From positions 211,495-275,494 of the forward strand of contig NZ_FOSW01000006.1 in NCBI RefSeq assembly GCF_900114385.1: a stretch of 64,000 bases of DNA, in the 5' to 3' direction. Source of the stretch: Geodermatophilus ruber. GTDB lineage: Bacteria; Actinomycetota; Actinomycetes; Mycobacteriales; Geodermatophilaceae. Shown piece by piece: positions 48,059-56,604 of this stretch; position 1 is the first letter of the stretch, and every line of letters starts with the position of its first letter. A program made the position numbers and the translations under genes. The notes under the pieces were generated by a model. The model was not told where the DNA came from. It was given only the letters and a program-made list of their open reading frames with translations, and did not search any database.

Positions 48059-48949
48059 TCAGAGCGAGCGCCAGCGGCCGTCCCTGCGATTGCCCTCGGA
48101 TCGTGAGGCGAAGACGTTGCCCTCGCTCGGCGGGGCGCCGTCCCCGGCGAGCGCGAGCGCCCGGAACAGCGGGCCGACCAGCGCGTCGTACACGGCCGGC
48201 AGCAGCCGGAAGGCGCCGATCACCAGCGGGTTGGCGACGCCGGACTGCACCAGCCGTCGCGGCCGGTCCAGCCGCGCGACCACTGCCCGCGCCACCCGGG
48301 CGGCCGAGTAGACCGGCGGCGGGGGCCGTCCGGTGCTGCCGGCCCACGTGCCCGCCTGGTGGTAGATCGGGGTGTTCACCCCGCCGGGCGCCACGGCGGA
48401 GACGTGCACGCCGGGCACGTCCCGGACCTCCTGCTGCAGGGTGCGCACCAGCCCGAGCTGCCCCCACTTCGCCGCCGCGTAGGTGCCCATCAGCGGTGCG
48501 GTCACCGAGGCCAGCAGCGAGCTGACGACGACCAGGTGCCCGGCGCCCTGGCGGCGGAAGATCGGCAGCACCGCCCGGGCGACGTTGGCGGTGCCGTGCA
48601 GGCCGGTGTCCACGACCGCCTCGAACACCCGGCGGGGCACGTCCTCGATCCGGCCGTAGGCCATGGTCTGGGCCGCGTGCACGACGACGTCGAGCCGGCC
48701 GAACCGCTCGACGGCGGTGTCGACGGTGCCCTGCAGGGCCTCGGCGTCGGCGACGTCGGCGGGGCGGACCAGCACGTCGGCGGCGCCCGCGGCGCGCGCC
48801 TCGGCGGCGGTCTCCTCGAGCGCCTCCCGGCCGCGGGCGACGAGGACCAGCCGGTCGCCGCGGCCGGCGACGGTGTGCACGGTGGCCCGGCCGATCCCGC
48901 TGGACGCGCCGGTGACCAGGACGACGAGCGGGCGGGACGGCGTGCTCAT
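48059..48949 (-). CDS. Short-chain dehydrogenase/reductase
   Basis: NAD(P)-dependent SDR of 296 residues. The Rossmann motif is VVLVTGASSGIGRATVHTVA, NNAG is replaced by HAAQ in RLDVVVHAAQTMAYG, and the catalytic Ser and YxxxK are in VVVSSLLASVTAPLMGTYAA and YAAAK (about Y155). A C-terminal extension (RLLPAVYDALVGPLFRALAL) is longer than the classical 250-residue SDR. Substrate is unknown. It starts at ATG 48949; the gene is 4 bp from the convergent GAF-ANTAR stop. Confidence 0.93.
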   Translation of the reverse strand: MSTPSRPLVVLVTGASSGIGRATVHTVAGRGDRLVLVARGREALEETAAEARAAGAADVLVRPADVADAEALQGTVDTAVERFGRLDVVVHAAQTMAYGRIEDVPRRVFEAVVDTGLHGTANVARAVLPIFRRQGAGHLVVVSSLLASVTAPLMGTYAAAKWGQLGLVRTLQQEVRDVPGVHVSAVAPGGVNTPIYHQAGTWAGSTGRPPPPVYSAARVARAVVARLDRPRRLVQSGVANPLVIGAFRLLPAVYDALVGPLFRALALAGDGAPPSEGNVFASRSEGNRRDGRWRSL

Positions 48950-49021
48950 GCGGCTCCTCGGGCCGGGGCGCCGAGGGCTCGCACCGTGTGGCCACCGCCC
49001 CGGCTCGACGTGCCCGGCGGT

Positions 49022-49444
49022 CTACCCCGGGCGCTCGCCGCTCATGCGGGGCCGCTCGGCCAGCACCCCGAGCAGCCAGCCCGGGCCGACGACCGGCACC
49101 TCCTCGGGCAGCCGCGCGCGCAGCCCGCGGTCGGCGGTCACCACCAGCACGTCGACCCCCTCGGCGGCCAGCCGGGCGGCCTGGTCGGCCAGGGCGTCGT
49201 CCCCGCTGCCCGGGGCGCGCACGACCGTGATCCCCTCGGGCGCGGTGACGTCCCGGGCCGCCCCCTCGACGACCACGACCACGTCGTCGACGGTGAGGGG
49301 CGTCCCGTCGGGGCCGGGCACCGTGCGCCCGACCAGTGCCGCCAACCGGGCCAGCAGCCGGACGTTGGCACCCAGCCGGTCGCGCCACCAGCCGTCGGGC
49401 CGGGCGCCCACCACGTTGGCCGCGTCGACCAACAGCACCGTCAT
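49022..49444 (-). CDS. NYN/PIN-like domain protein
   Basis: Protein of 140 residues with the PIN-like NYN fold: VLLVDAANVVGARPDGWWRD (first acidic position), LTVDDVVVVVEGAARDVTAP and RAPGSGDDALADQAARLAAE with VLVVTADRGLRARLPEEVP (later acidic residues). It is likely a metal-dependent ribonuclease or structural relative such as YacP. ATG 49444 follows GAGGAGGAACG. The C-terminal end GERPG is short. Expression context is unknown. Confidence 0.85.
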   Translation of the reverse strand: MTVLLVDAANVVGARPDGWWRDRLGANVRLLARLAALVGRTVPGPDGTPLTVDDVVVVVEGAARDVTAPEGITVVRAPGSGDDALADQAARLAAEGVDVLVVTADRGLRARLPEEVPVVGPGWLLGVLAERPRMSGERPG

Positions 49445-49588
49445 CGTCGTTCCTCCTCGTCCACCACACGGGCCGGTGCCGTCGTTTCGGGCAACGGGCG
49501 GGCGGGCACCGTGACCGTGCGCTCCGCTGTCCCGACGTCCCGGCGCCGCCGGGGGCGGAGTTCCTTTCCGCCCAGCAGGAGGCTGCCC

Positions 49589-50209
49589 ATGGTGACCGAC
49601 GACCACACCGCCCACGACCGCGACGCGACCCGGGCGGGCGCCTCGGCCACCCGCGGCCCGGTCCGTGACGCGGTGGCCGCGCAGCGCTCGACCTTCGGCG
49701 GGATGAAGTGGGGCGCCGCCTTCTTCGGGTGGCTGTCGGCCAACGGCCTGGCCGTCCTGCTCGTCGCACTGCTCTCGGCGGCCGGGGTGGCCCTCGGGCT
49801 GACCCAGGGGGTGGCTCCGGCCGGGGACGTCTCGGCCGGGGCCGAGACGATCGGCCTGGGCGGCGCGGTGGCCCTGCTGGCGGTGTTGTTCCTCGCCTAC
49901 CTGGCCGGCGGGTACGTCGCCGGGCGCATGGCCCGCTTCACCGGCCTGCGCCAGGGTGTCGCCGTCTGGCTGATCGGGCTGCTCGTGGTGACGGGGCTGT
50001 CCCTCGCCGGCTTCCTGCTGGGCCGGGAATACAACGTGCTGGAGGCCCTCGACCTGCCGCGCATCCCCATCGACGAGGGTACGGCCACCACCGCGGGGAT
50101 CCTCACGCTCCTCGGCATGGCCGTCGTGACGCTGCTCGGTGCGGTACTCGGGGGCGTGCTCGGCACCCGCTACCACCGGAAGATCGACCGGGTCGGCTTC
50201 TCCGGCTGA
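49589..50209 (+). CDS. Membrane protein with four predicted TM helices
   Basis: Protein of 206 residues. A cytosolic acidic and Thr-rich start is followed by KWGAAFFGWLSANGLAVLLV and ALLSAAGVALGLTQG, AVALLAVLFLAYLAGGYVAG, RQGVAVWLIGLLVVTGLSLA and LTLLGMAVVTLLGAVLGGVL. The AYLAGGYVAGRMARFTGLRQ block is typical of a YrzE-like/TIGR04086 group of uncharacterised membrane proteins. ATG 49589 follows CAGGAGG. Function is unknown. Confidence 0.82.
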   Translation: MVTDDHTAHDRDATRAGASATRGPVRDAVAAQRSTFGGMKWGAAFFGWLSANGLAVLLVALLSAAGVALGLTQGVAPAGDVSAGAETIGLGGAVALLAVLFLAYLAGGYVAGRMARFTGLRQGVAVWLIGLLVVTGLSLAGFLLGREYNVLEALDLPRIPIDEGTATTAGILTLLGMAVVTLLGAVLGGVLGTRYHRKIDRVGFSG

Positions 50210-50226
50210 CCGTCCCCGTTCACTCC

Positions 50227-50232
50227 TAGGCT
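50227..50232 (+). promoter_or_regulatory. -10 element of the DUF2277 gene
   Basis: TAGGCT, 6 nt, then ATG 50239; no Shine-Dalgarno. Leaderless pattern. Confidence 0.5.
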
Positions 50233-50238
50233 GCGGCC

Positions 50239-50508
50239 ATGTGCCGCAACATCCGGCCGCTGGCCAACTTCGAGCCACCGGTCACCGACGAGGAGATCGC
50301 CGCCGCCGCGCTGCAGTACGTGCGCAAGATCAGCGGCACGACCCGGCCGTCACACGTGAACGCCGAGGTCTTCGACCGCGCGGTCGCCGAGGTGGCCGAG
50401 GCCTCCGCGCGGCTGCTGGCCGCGCTGGTCACCACCGCGCCCCCGAAGGACCGCGAGATCGAGGCGGCCAAGGCCCGGCAGCGGGCGGCGGCCCGGTACG
50501 CGACCTGA
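50239..50508 (+). CDS. DUF2277 family protein
   Basis: Small protein of 89 residues starting CRNIRPLANFEPPVTDEEIA, the diagnostic DUF2277 opening, followed by LQYVRKISGTTRPSHVNAEV and a basic C-terminus (EAAKARQRAAARYAT). The conserved N-terminal Cys may be functional. The family is widespread in actinobacteria and proteobacteria with no known role. Leaderless promoter pattern at 50227-50232. Confidence 0.95.
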   Translation: MCRNIRPLANFEPPVTDEEIAAAALQYVRKISGTTRPSHVNAEVFDRAVAEVAEASARLLAALVTTAPPKDREIEAAKARQRAAARYAT

Positions 50509-50626
50509 GCGGCGCACCGCCGGGTCGCGCCCGGCGCGCGTGACCGGACGCCGGGCCGGGTAGGCCCGGGACCCGGCCGGTCCGAGTCCGGGGTGCGGCC
50601 GGGCACGCACCCTCCCAGGGGGAGCC

Positions 50627-51094
50627 GTGGACCGCACCTCGGGCGCCGCACCGCCGTCGACGGTCTCCTCGGGCCGGCCGACCCGCTGCCCGAACTGCCG
50701 CGACGGCCTCGGGGCCGCGCGACCGGTGCGGCCAGGATGCTGGCGGGATCGCATCCGCCGCCGGCCCGTCCTGGGCACCGTCTACCGGATCGCCGTTTTC
50801 GTGATCGGCCTGTTGTTCGTGCTGCTCGGCGCCGCGCTCTCCGTGCTGCCCGGTCCGCTGACCGTCCCCCCGGTCCTCGTCGGCCTCTGGGTGTGGTCGA
50901 CCGAGTTCGACTGGGCGCGCCGCTTCCTCGCCGCGTTCGGCCGCAACGCCCGGGACGCCTGGGCGCACGCCCGGCAGCACCCGGTGAGCTCGACGGCGAT
51001 GACCCTCGGCGGCCTCGCCGCGATCGGCGTCGTCATCTGGGCCGCGGGCCGCTACGACCTGCTCGACCGGATCACCGCAGGCGTGGACGGTTGA
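50627..51094 (+). CDS. PGPGW/TIGR02611-type membrane protein
   Basis: Protein of 155 residues with a Cys-x-x-Cys start (TRCPNCRDGLG, a possible zinc ribbon), two TM helices (IAVFVIGLLFVLLGAALSVL; AMTLGGLAAIGVVIWAAG), and the LPGPLTVPPVLVGLWVWSTE motif of the PGPGW family (TIGR02611), then FDWARRFLAAF. Function is unknown. GTG 50627 follows AGGGGGAG. The gene is followed by a DUF6328 protein. Confidence 0.85.
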   Translation: MDRTSGAAPPSTVSSGRPTRCPNCRDGLGAARPVRPGCWRDRIRRRPVLGTVYRIAVFVIGLLFVLLGAALSVLPGPLTVPPVLVGLWVWSTEFDWARRFLAAFGRNARDAWAHARQHPVSSTAMTLGGLAAIGVVIWAAGRYDLLDRITAGVDG

Positions 51095-51204
51095 TCTCCC
51101 TCACGGAAGCCGTGCCCGGACCCGGTTTCCGCCCCTCCGGTCCGTTCGTGGTAACTACTCCGCCCCAGGGGACGACAGGTGGACGGACGAGGGCGGTGAC
51201 CGGC

Positions 51205-51717
51205 ATGGCCGGCGTGCACGCGGCGCGCGAGCGGGGCGACCCGGGGGGCGAGAGCCACAAGGAACGCATCGACCGCGAGCTGATGGAGCTGCTCACCGAG
51301 CTGCGCGTGGCGCTCCCGGGCGTGCAGTTCCTGTTCGCCTTCCTGCTCGTGGTGCCCTTCCAGGCGCGCGGCGCGGAGCTCGACGAGTTCCAGCGCGGCG
51401 TCTACTTCGTGACGCTGCTGGCCGTGGCCGTCGCCACCGGGCTGCTCATCGCCCCCGCCGCGCAGCACCGGGTGCTGTTCCGGCAGCGGGAGAAGGAGGC
51501 CCTGCTGCGGCGCAGCAACCGGTCGGCCTTCGCGGGCCTCGTGGTGCTGGCCGTCGCGATCCTGGCGGCGCTGCTGCTGGTGGTCGACGTCGTCTTCAGC
51601 CGCACCCTGGCCTGGCTGACGGTCGGCGCCGTCGGCGCCCTGCTGGCGTGGTGGTGGATCGTCGTGCCGTTCTGGAAGCGGACCCGCACGCCCGGTGAGG
51701 AGGACGGGCCTGCCTAG
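51205..51717 (+). CDS. DUF6328 family membrane protein
   Basis: Protein of 170 residues with an acidic start and four TM helices: ELLTELRVALPGVQFLFAFL (family signature LTELRVxLPGVQxLFAFLL), GVYFVTLLAVAVATGLLIAP, GLVVLAVAILAALLLVVDVV and LAWLTVGAVGALLAWWWIVV. ATG 51205 is used; GTG 51196 is 3 codons upstream in frame. Function is unknown. Its stop TAG lies inside the -10 of the next gene. Confidence 0.88.
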   Translation: MAGVHAARERGDPGGESHKERIDRELMELLTELRVALPGVQFLFAFLLVVPFQARGAELDEFQRGVYFVTLLAVAVATGLLIAPAAQHRVLFRQREKEALLRRSNRSAFAGLVVLAVAILAALLLVVDVVFSRTLAWLTVGAVGALLAWWWIVVPFWKRTRTPGEEDGPA

Positions 51718-51720
51718 GCT
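51715..51720 (+). promoter_or_regulatory. -10 element of the GT39-like gene
   Basis: TAGGCT overlaps the stop codon of the DUF6328 gene; GTG 51727 follows after 6 nt. Leaderless pattern. Confidence 0.45.
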
Positions 51721-51726
51721 GAGGCC

Positions 51727-53160
51727 GTGAGTGCGACAGCGGTCCGCCCGGTCGCGGCGCCGCCGGCCGCACCGCCGCTGCGCTGGTCGCCGGCGGAGCT
51801 TCTGCCGCCGCTGGTGGTCGCCGTCCTCGGCACCGTGCTGCTGCTCCCGGGGCACGGGCTGTGGTTCGACGAGCTGTTCACCGCCGAGGTGGGGCGGCTG
51901 CCGGTGCGGGAGATCCTCGCCGCGGTCGTCGAGGGCCGGGGGACGACGAGCTACCTGGCCGACGTGCCGCCGTCGTACAACGCGCCCTACTACCTCGTGG
52001 TCTGCGCCTGGACGTCGCTGCCCGGGCTGGGCGGGGACACCTCGCTGCGGGTGCTGTCGCTGCTGGCCACCGCCGGCGGGCTGGCCCTGGTCACCCGCGC
52101 GGTCACCCGGCTGGCCGGACCGGCCACCGGGGTCCTCGCCGGCACCGTGCTCGCCACCGCTCCCCTGCTGCTCGAGCAGGCCGTGGAGGCGCGCAGCTAC
52201 GGCCTGGTCGTGCTGGCGACCGGCGCCGCGCTGCTGGGGCTGGTGCGCCGGCTGCAGGAACCGCCGCGGGGGCTGCTGCTGTTCGGCCTGGCCGGCGCCG
52301 CGATGGGCCTCATGCACTGGTACGCGGTCACGGTGCTGGCCGGGTTCGTCGTCGCGGCGCTGCTGCTGCGGGGGCGGCGGGCGCTGCCGGTCCTGCTCAC
52401 CGGCGCCGCCGCCGCCGTCCCCACCGCCGCGCTGGTCGCGGTCAACCTGCTCAACGGCACCGGCGGCCGCAACGCCGAGCACCTGCGCGACACCGGCGGG
52501 ACGCTGGCCGACCGCGCCGTCGAGGCGTGGGCCGGGGGGCGCACGCCGCTGCTGTACCTGACGGTCGGGCTGGCGGTGCTGGGCGCGCTGCGCGCGGCCG
52601 GCCTGCGGGTGGTGGCGGCCTGCTGGCTGCTGGTCCCGCTGCTGCTGCTCCTGGGCGCGGAGCTGGTGCGCCCGGTGTACCTGCCGCGCTACCTGCTGGC
52701 CGGCCTGTTGGCGCTGGGCGTGCTGGCCGCCGCCGGGGCGCTGGCCGTCCCCCGCGCCGCCCGGGCGCCCGTCGCCGCGCTGCTGGTGGCCCTGTCGCTG
52801 CTCGCGGCGGCCCCGCTGGCCGCCCGCGAACCGCGTGAGCGCGCCGATGAGGTGGTCGCGTTCCTCGCCGAGCGGCACCGCCCGGGAGAGCCGGTGGTGG
52901 CGGCCGACCAGCGCTCGGCGACCGGCGTGGACCACTACGTGCGGACGGCGGCTCCGCAGCTGCGGCCCGACGTCGTCCTGCCCCCGGACGACGCCCCGGC
53001 CGGCGCCGACCGGGTCTGGCTGGTCCGCCGGCTGATCGACGGCGCGCCGGTGCCCACCGACGACGACGCGATCCTGGCCGGCGCCGGGCTGCGGGTCACC
53101 GCCGAGCGCTCCTTCCCGGCCGTGAAGACCGACCTCGTCGTCCAGCTCTGGGAGCGTTAG
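51727..53160 (+). CDS. Polyprenol-dependent (GT39/PMT-like) membrane glycosyltransferase
   Basis: Membrane protein of 477 residues with about ten TM helices. The first extracytoplasmic loop carries the acidic pair GHGLWFDELFTAEV expected of GT-C enzymes (DE). Others: VTRLAGPATGVLAGTVLATA and LEQAVEARSYGLVVLATGAA (ARSY is common in this family) and a late VYLPRYLLAGLLALGVLAAA (YLPRYLL). A soluble C-terminal domain follows (about 375-477). It probably moves a sugar from a polyprenyl phosphate to an outer acceptor. Converges with the GT2 gene, whose stop overlaps. Confidence 0.88.
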   Translation: MSATAVRPVAAPPAAPPLRWSPAELLPPLVVAVLGTVLLLPGHGLWFDELFTAEVGRLPVREILAAVVEGRGTTSYLADVPPSYNAPYYLVVCAWTSLPGLGGDTSLRVLSLLATAGGLALVTRAVTRLAGPATGVLAGTVLATAPLLLEQAVEARSYGLVVLATGAALLGLVRRLQEPPRGLLLFGLAGAAMGLMHWYAVTVLAGFVVAALLLRGRRALPVLLTGAAAAVPTAALVAVNLLNGTGGRNAEHLRDTGGTLADRAVEAWAGGRTPLLYLTVGLAVLGALRAAGLRVVAACWLLVPLLLLLGAELVRPVYLPRYLLAGLLALGVLAAAGALAVPRAARAPVAALLVALSLLAAAPLAAREPRERADEVVAFLAERHRPGEPVVAADQRSATGVDHYVRTAAPQLRPDVVLPPDDAPAGADRVWLVRRLIDGAPVPTDDDAILAGAGLRVTAERSFPAVKTDLVVQLWER

Positions 53161-53837
53161 CGGCGGCGCAGGGCCCACGCCAGGGAGCGCGCCGACTGCG
53201 CCAGCCGGGCCCGCGCGGTCCACGCCGACCGGCCCTCGGGGCGCGGATCGCGGACCACCGGCAGGCTCGTCACCGGCCGCCGGGCCAGCCCCACCGCGAG
53301 GACGACGCTCGGCGCCTGCGCGGCCAGGACCGCCTCCCTGACGCGGGGTCCCAGGGCGAGGAACGCGCCGGCGTCCGGCGGGAGGCCGGTGAGCCGGGCG
53401 GCCACCCGGCGGTGCACGGTGCCGGTGAACCGGCGCAGCGGGGACTCGTAGGCGCCGCGCCGTCCGCCGAAGACCGCCTCCACGTCCCCCTCGGCCAGCC
53501 GCTCCAGCAGCAGCGGCACCGCCTCGGGCGGGTCCTGCAGGTCGGCATCCAGGCACACCCACACGTCGGCGTCGGGCTCGGCCGCCAGGCCCTGGACCAG
53601 CGCGGCGTGCTGCCCGACGTTGACCGGCAGGCCGGTCACGGCGATCCGCGGGTCGGCCGCGCCCAGCGCGACGGCCACCTCGGCGCTGTCGTCCGGTGAG
53701 GCGTCGATGACCAGCCGCAGCCGCCACGGCCGGCCCTCCAGCGCGGCCGCGAGGCGCTCGGCGAGCGGGGCGAGGGTCGCCGCGTTCCGGTACACGGGGA
53801 CGACGACGGCGACCCGCGGCCGGGTGGCCCCGCTCAT
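53157..53837 (-). CDS. GT2 family glycosyltransferase
   Basis: GT-A enzyme of 226 residues: RVAVVVPVYRNAATLAPLAE, DASPDDSAEVAVALGAADPR, NVGQHAALVQGLAAEPDADV, and VCLDADLQDPPEAVPLLLER with the DxD motif and the LQDPPE signature of dolichol-phosphate-sugar synthases and DPM-like enzymes. No C-terminal TM domain. Third gene of an iron-box-led operon with aldolase and epimerase. ATG 53837 overlaps the epimerase stop. Confidence 0.9.
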   Translation of the reverse strand: MSGATRPRVAVVVPVYRNAATLAPLAERLAAALEGRPWRLRLVIDASPDDSAEVAVALGAADPRIAVTGLPVNVGQHAALVQGLAAEPDADVWVCLDADLQDPPEAVPLLLERLAEGDVEAVFGGRRGAYESPLRRFTGTVHRRVAARLTGLPPDAGAFLALGPRVREAVLAAQAPSVVLAVGLARRPVTSLPVVRDPRPEGRSAWTARARLAQSARSLAWALRRR

Positions 53838-54688
53838 GCCCCGGCGGCCCAGGTGCGGGCGAGGCCCGCGGCGAGGTCGACCGTGGGCCGCCAGCCCAGC
53901 AGGGCGGCGGCCAGCGAGGGGTCGCTGACCCAGCAGTCGGTGTCCCAGGCCCGGCCCGGGTGCGCTCCCGGGGCGGTGGCGATCGGCCGCCCGGTCACCC
54001 GCGCGGCGGTGGCGACGAGCTCCTCGGTGGAGGTCTGCACGCCGGTGCCCAGGTTGAGCACCTGGCCCGGCGGCAGGTCGTCGGCGAGCGCGGCCCGCAC
54101 GCAGGCCTCCACGACGTCCCCGACCCACACCCAGTCCCGGCGGCTCGTCCGGGCCGGAAGCGGGACGACACCACCGCTGCGTGCGGCCGCGAGCACGACC
54201 GGGACCAGCCGGGTGGGGTGGTCCCCGGGGCCGTACACCTGGAACGCGCGCAGCACGGCCGCCCGCACGCCCCGCTCGGCCGCGGCTGCCTGCAGCAGCA
54301 GCGACCCGGCGGCCTTGGTGGCGCCGAAGAAGCCGCGGGGGTGCAGCGGTGCGGACTCGTCCAGCGGGGCGGGGCCGGCCGCGTACTCGGTGGAGGAGCC
54401 CAGGCGCACCACCACCCGGCACCGGTCGGGCAGGGCGTCGACCAGCCACGGGCTGGTGTTGACCGCCGTGGTCGCCGCGCGCTCGGCCGCATTCGCCCTG
54501 GCCCGCCCGGCGGCGAGGGAGAACACGACGTCGGGGTCGGCGGCCCGGACCGCGGCTGCAGCGGCGGCGGCGTCGGCCAGGTCGACCCGGTCCCGGGTGA
54601 GCCCGACGACCTCCCAGCCGTCGGCGCGCAGCCGGTCGACCAGGTGCCGCCCCACGAAGCCGCCGGCGCCGGTCACCAGCGCCCTCAT
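53834..54688 (-). CDS. NAD-dependent epimerase/dehydratase
   Basis: Extended SDR of 284 residues: RALVTGAGGFVGRHLVDRLR (GxxGxxG), RVVVRLGSSTEYAAGPAPLD with catalytic Ser/Thr, and GFFGATKAAGSLLLQAAAAE. The expected YxxxK reads FGATK, so Phe replaces the catalytic Tyr; this may weaken or alter the reaction. The C-terminal part VYGPGDHPTRLVPVVLAAAR is typical of NDP-sugar enzymes. ATG 54688 overlaps the aldolase stop. Confidence 0.88.
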   Translation of the reverse strand: MRALVTGAGGFVGRHLVDRLRADGWEVVGLTRDRVDLADAAAAAAAVRAADPDVVFSLAAGRARANAAERAATTAVNTSPWLVDALPDRCRVVVRLGSSTEYAAGPAPLDESAPLHPRGFFGATKAAGSLLLQAAAAERGVRAAVLRAFQVYGPGDHPTRLVPVVLAAARSGGVVPLPARTSRRDWVWVGDVVEACVRAALADDLPPGQVLNLGTGVQTSTEELVATAARVTGRPIATAPGAHPGRAWDTDCWVSDPSLAAALLGWRPTVDLAAGLARTWAAGA

Positions 54689-55473
54689 GCCGGCTGGGCC
54701 ACCGGCATCTCCGCCGTCACCGCGGCGACGAACGCGGCCCGCCGCTCCGCCACGTCGGGCCGGCCGGCGGAGCGGAGCTGGGTGAGGGTGGCGAGCAGGC
54801 GGGGCACCTCGACGAAGGGGTCGCGGCCGGCCATGTCGGCGGTGAAGGACCGGCGGAGGAAGGTGAAGTCCGCGCCGAGCCGGACCAGCTCGGCGGCCAG
54901 CAGCCGGCCCGGCACCGGGAAGCCACCCTCGGGCAGGGTGAGCCCGCCGACCCCGAAGGGCCGGTCCACCAGCGCGCGGATGGCGTCGACGGTGCCGTCG
55001 ACGAGCGGCTGGAAGAGCTGGTCGGAGCGGCTGTCGATGCGCAGGTCGTTGAGCCCGACGTAGATCCGCGCCAGCGGCCGCCGGGCCAGCTCGGCGATGC
55101 GGTCCACGGCGGCGCGGGTCTCCACCAGGATGCCGAGCCCGCAGCGGCCGGCGACCAGGTCGAGGGTCCGGTCGACCTCCTCGGGGGTGCGGACCATCGG
55201 CAGCAGCAGCTCGTCGGCACCGCGGGCCACGGCGTCGTCCACCTCGCCGGCCGTCCACGGGCCGTAGCCGTTGAGCCGGCACAGCAGCCGCCCGTCGGTG
55301 GCCGCGCGCACGCGGGAGAGGTCCGCGGGCGTGTCGGTGCTGATCTGGGTGCTCTCGCCCAGCTGCCGGCGGTGTTTCCCCCGGCGCTCCCAGTCGACGA
55401 TGATCCCGGCCGCGCCGGCGGCGACCACGTCGGCTCCCCAGCGGGGATCGACGGTGAAGAGGAAGAGGTCCAC
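54685..55473 (-). CDS. HpcH/HpaI aldolase / citrate-lyase-type protein
   Basis: TIM-barrel protein of 262 residues: VAAGAAGIIVDWERRGKHRR, DGRLLCRLNGYGPWTAGEVD, LLLPMVRTPEEVDRTLDLVA, LGILVETRAAVDRIAELARR and RIYVGLNDLRIDSRSDQLFQ. The VETxxAV and GxNDLxxD motifs bind metal and oxo-acid substrate. GTG 55473 is chosen over GTG 55491 because TAAGCT lies 7 nt before it (leaderless) and the product then opens DLFLFTVDP as in relatives. The promoter overlaps an iron box. Product unknown. Confidence 0.85.
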   Translation of the reverse strand: MDLFLFTVDPRWGADVVAAGAAGIIVDWERRGKHRRQLGESTQISTDTPADLSRVRAATDGRLLCRLNGYGPWTAGEVDDAVARGADELLLPMVRTPEEVDRTLDLVAGRCGLGILVETRAAVDRIAELARRPLARIYVGLNDLRIDSRSDQLFQPLVDGTVDAIRALVDRPFGVGGLTLPEGGFPVPGRLLAAELVRLGADFTFLRRSFTADMAGRDPFVEVPRLLATLTQLRSAGRPDVAERRAAFVAAVTAEMPVAQPA

Positions 55474-55478
55474 GTGGG

Positions 55479-55497
55479 TGAGCTTAGGCACACCTAA
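55479..55497 (-). promoter_or_regulatory. ideR: IdeR iron box before the aldolase-epimerase-GT2 genes
   Basis: The 19-bp window reads TGAGCTTAGGCACACCTAA, matching 15 of 19 positions of the consensus TTAGGTTAGGCTAACCTAA as I recall it; the core is CTTAGG-CACA-CCTAAG. It covers a TAAGCT -10 of the aldolase gene. Confidence 0.75.
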
Positions 55498-55508
55498 GTT
55501 CTGCCGTG

Positions 55509-56582
55509 TTAGGCCCCCCGGACCTGGGCGACGGCGGGTGCATCCGGGGCGCCCGCGGGGAACGGCAGCGCGGCGCCGACGACCCGCACGGAGACGTCCT
55601 CGCCCGCCACCGGCAGGTCCCAGCCCTCCAGCCGGGCGCTGCACGCCAGCCCGGAGGGCAGCTCGAGCCGCACCCGCGCATCGTGGCCGAAGAAGTCGAC
55701 GCTGCGCACGCGGGCCACCGGCACGCCCCCCTCGACCGGGGCCAGCCGCAGCTGCTCGGGGCGCAGCAGCACCCGGGCCGGACCGTCCGGGCAGGGCCGC
55801 TCGAGGGCGAGGGCGCCGAGCGCGGTGTGCGCCTGCCCGGCGCGCACCTCGGCGTCGAGGACGACGGATTCGCCGACGAACGACGCGACGTCGAGGTCGC
55901 GGGGGCTGCGGTAGAGGGTGCGCGGGTCGGCCAGCTGGACCAGGCGCCCGCGCCGCAGGACGGCCACCTCGTCGGCCATCGACAGCGCCTCGGCCTGGTC
56001 GTGGGTGACCAGCACCGCCGTCGCGCCGGAAGCCCGCAGCGCGTCGACCACGGCCTGCCGGGTCTCCTCGCGCAGCGACGCGTCGAGGGAGGAGAACGGC
56101 TCGTCGAGCAGCACGAGCGAGGGCTCGGGCGCCAGCGCGCGGGCCAGCGCGACCCGCTGCTGCTGGCCGCCGCTGAGCTGGTGGGGCGAGCGGTCGGCGA
56201 GCGCGGGGTCGAGGCCGACCAGGGCGAGCAGCTCCGCCACCCGGCCGCGGTCCCGGCGCTGCCGCCGCGGCAGGCCGAAGGCGACGTTGCCGGCGACGGG
56301 CAGGTGCGGGAAGAGCCCGCCCTCCTGCGGCACGAAGCCGATCCGCCGCCGGCGGGCGGCGACGCTGCGCCCCGGGCCCGCGACCAGCCGGCCGCCGACG
56401 TCGACGGTCCCGGTGTCGGGGTCGTCGAAGCCGGCGATCAGCCGCAGCAACGTCGTCTTCCCGCAGCCCGAGGGGCCCAGCAGGGCGGTGAAGCCCCCGC
56501 CGGGAACGTGCAGGTCCACCCCGGTGAGCACCGGGGTGGCGCCGTAGGACTTCGTCACGCCGGTGACGGTCAGAGAGCTCAC
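55509..56582 (-). CDS. fbpC: Ferric iron ABC transporter ATP-binding protein
   Basis: ATPase of 357 residues: Walker A GPSGCGKTT, Q loop FVPQEGGLFPHLPV, signature [15 protein letters not shown], Walker B LVLLDEPFSSLD, switch His in LVTHDQAEAL. The C-terminal TOBE-like domain (about 245-350) is present, as in FbpC/PotA. It starts at GTG 56582, 22 bp from the permease stop. Third gene of fbpABC. Specificity for iron is inferred from the iron boxes and from the substrate-binding protein. Confidence 0.92.
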   Translation of the reverse strand: MSSLTVTGVTKSYGATPVLTGVDLHVPGGGFTALLGPSGCGKTTLLRLIAGFDDPDTGTVDVGGRLVAGPGRSVAARRRRIGFVPQEGGLFPHLPVAGNVAFGLPRRQRRDRGRVAELLALVGLDPALADRSPHQLSGGQQQRVALARALAPEPSLVLLDEPFSSLDASLREETRQAVVDALRASGATAVLVTHDQAEALSMADEVAVLRRGRLVQLADPRTLYRSPRDLDVASFVGESVVLDAEVRAGQAHTALGALALERPCPDGPARVLLRPEQLRLAPVEGGVPVARVRSVDFFGHDARVRLELPSGLACSARLEGWDLPVAGEDVSVRVVGAALPFPAGAPDAPAVAQVRGA

Positions 56583-56604
56583 GTCGTCGGGTCCTCGTCG
56601 GGCA

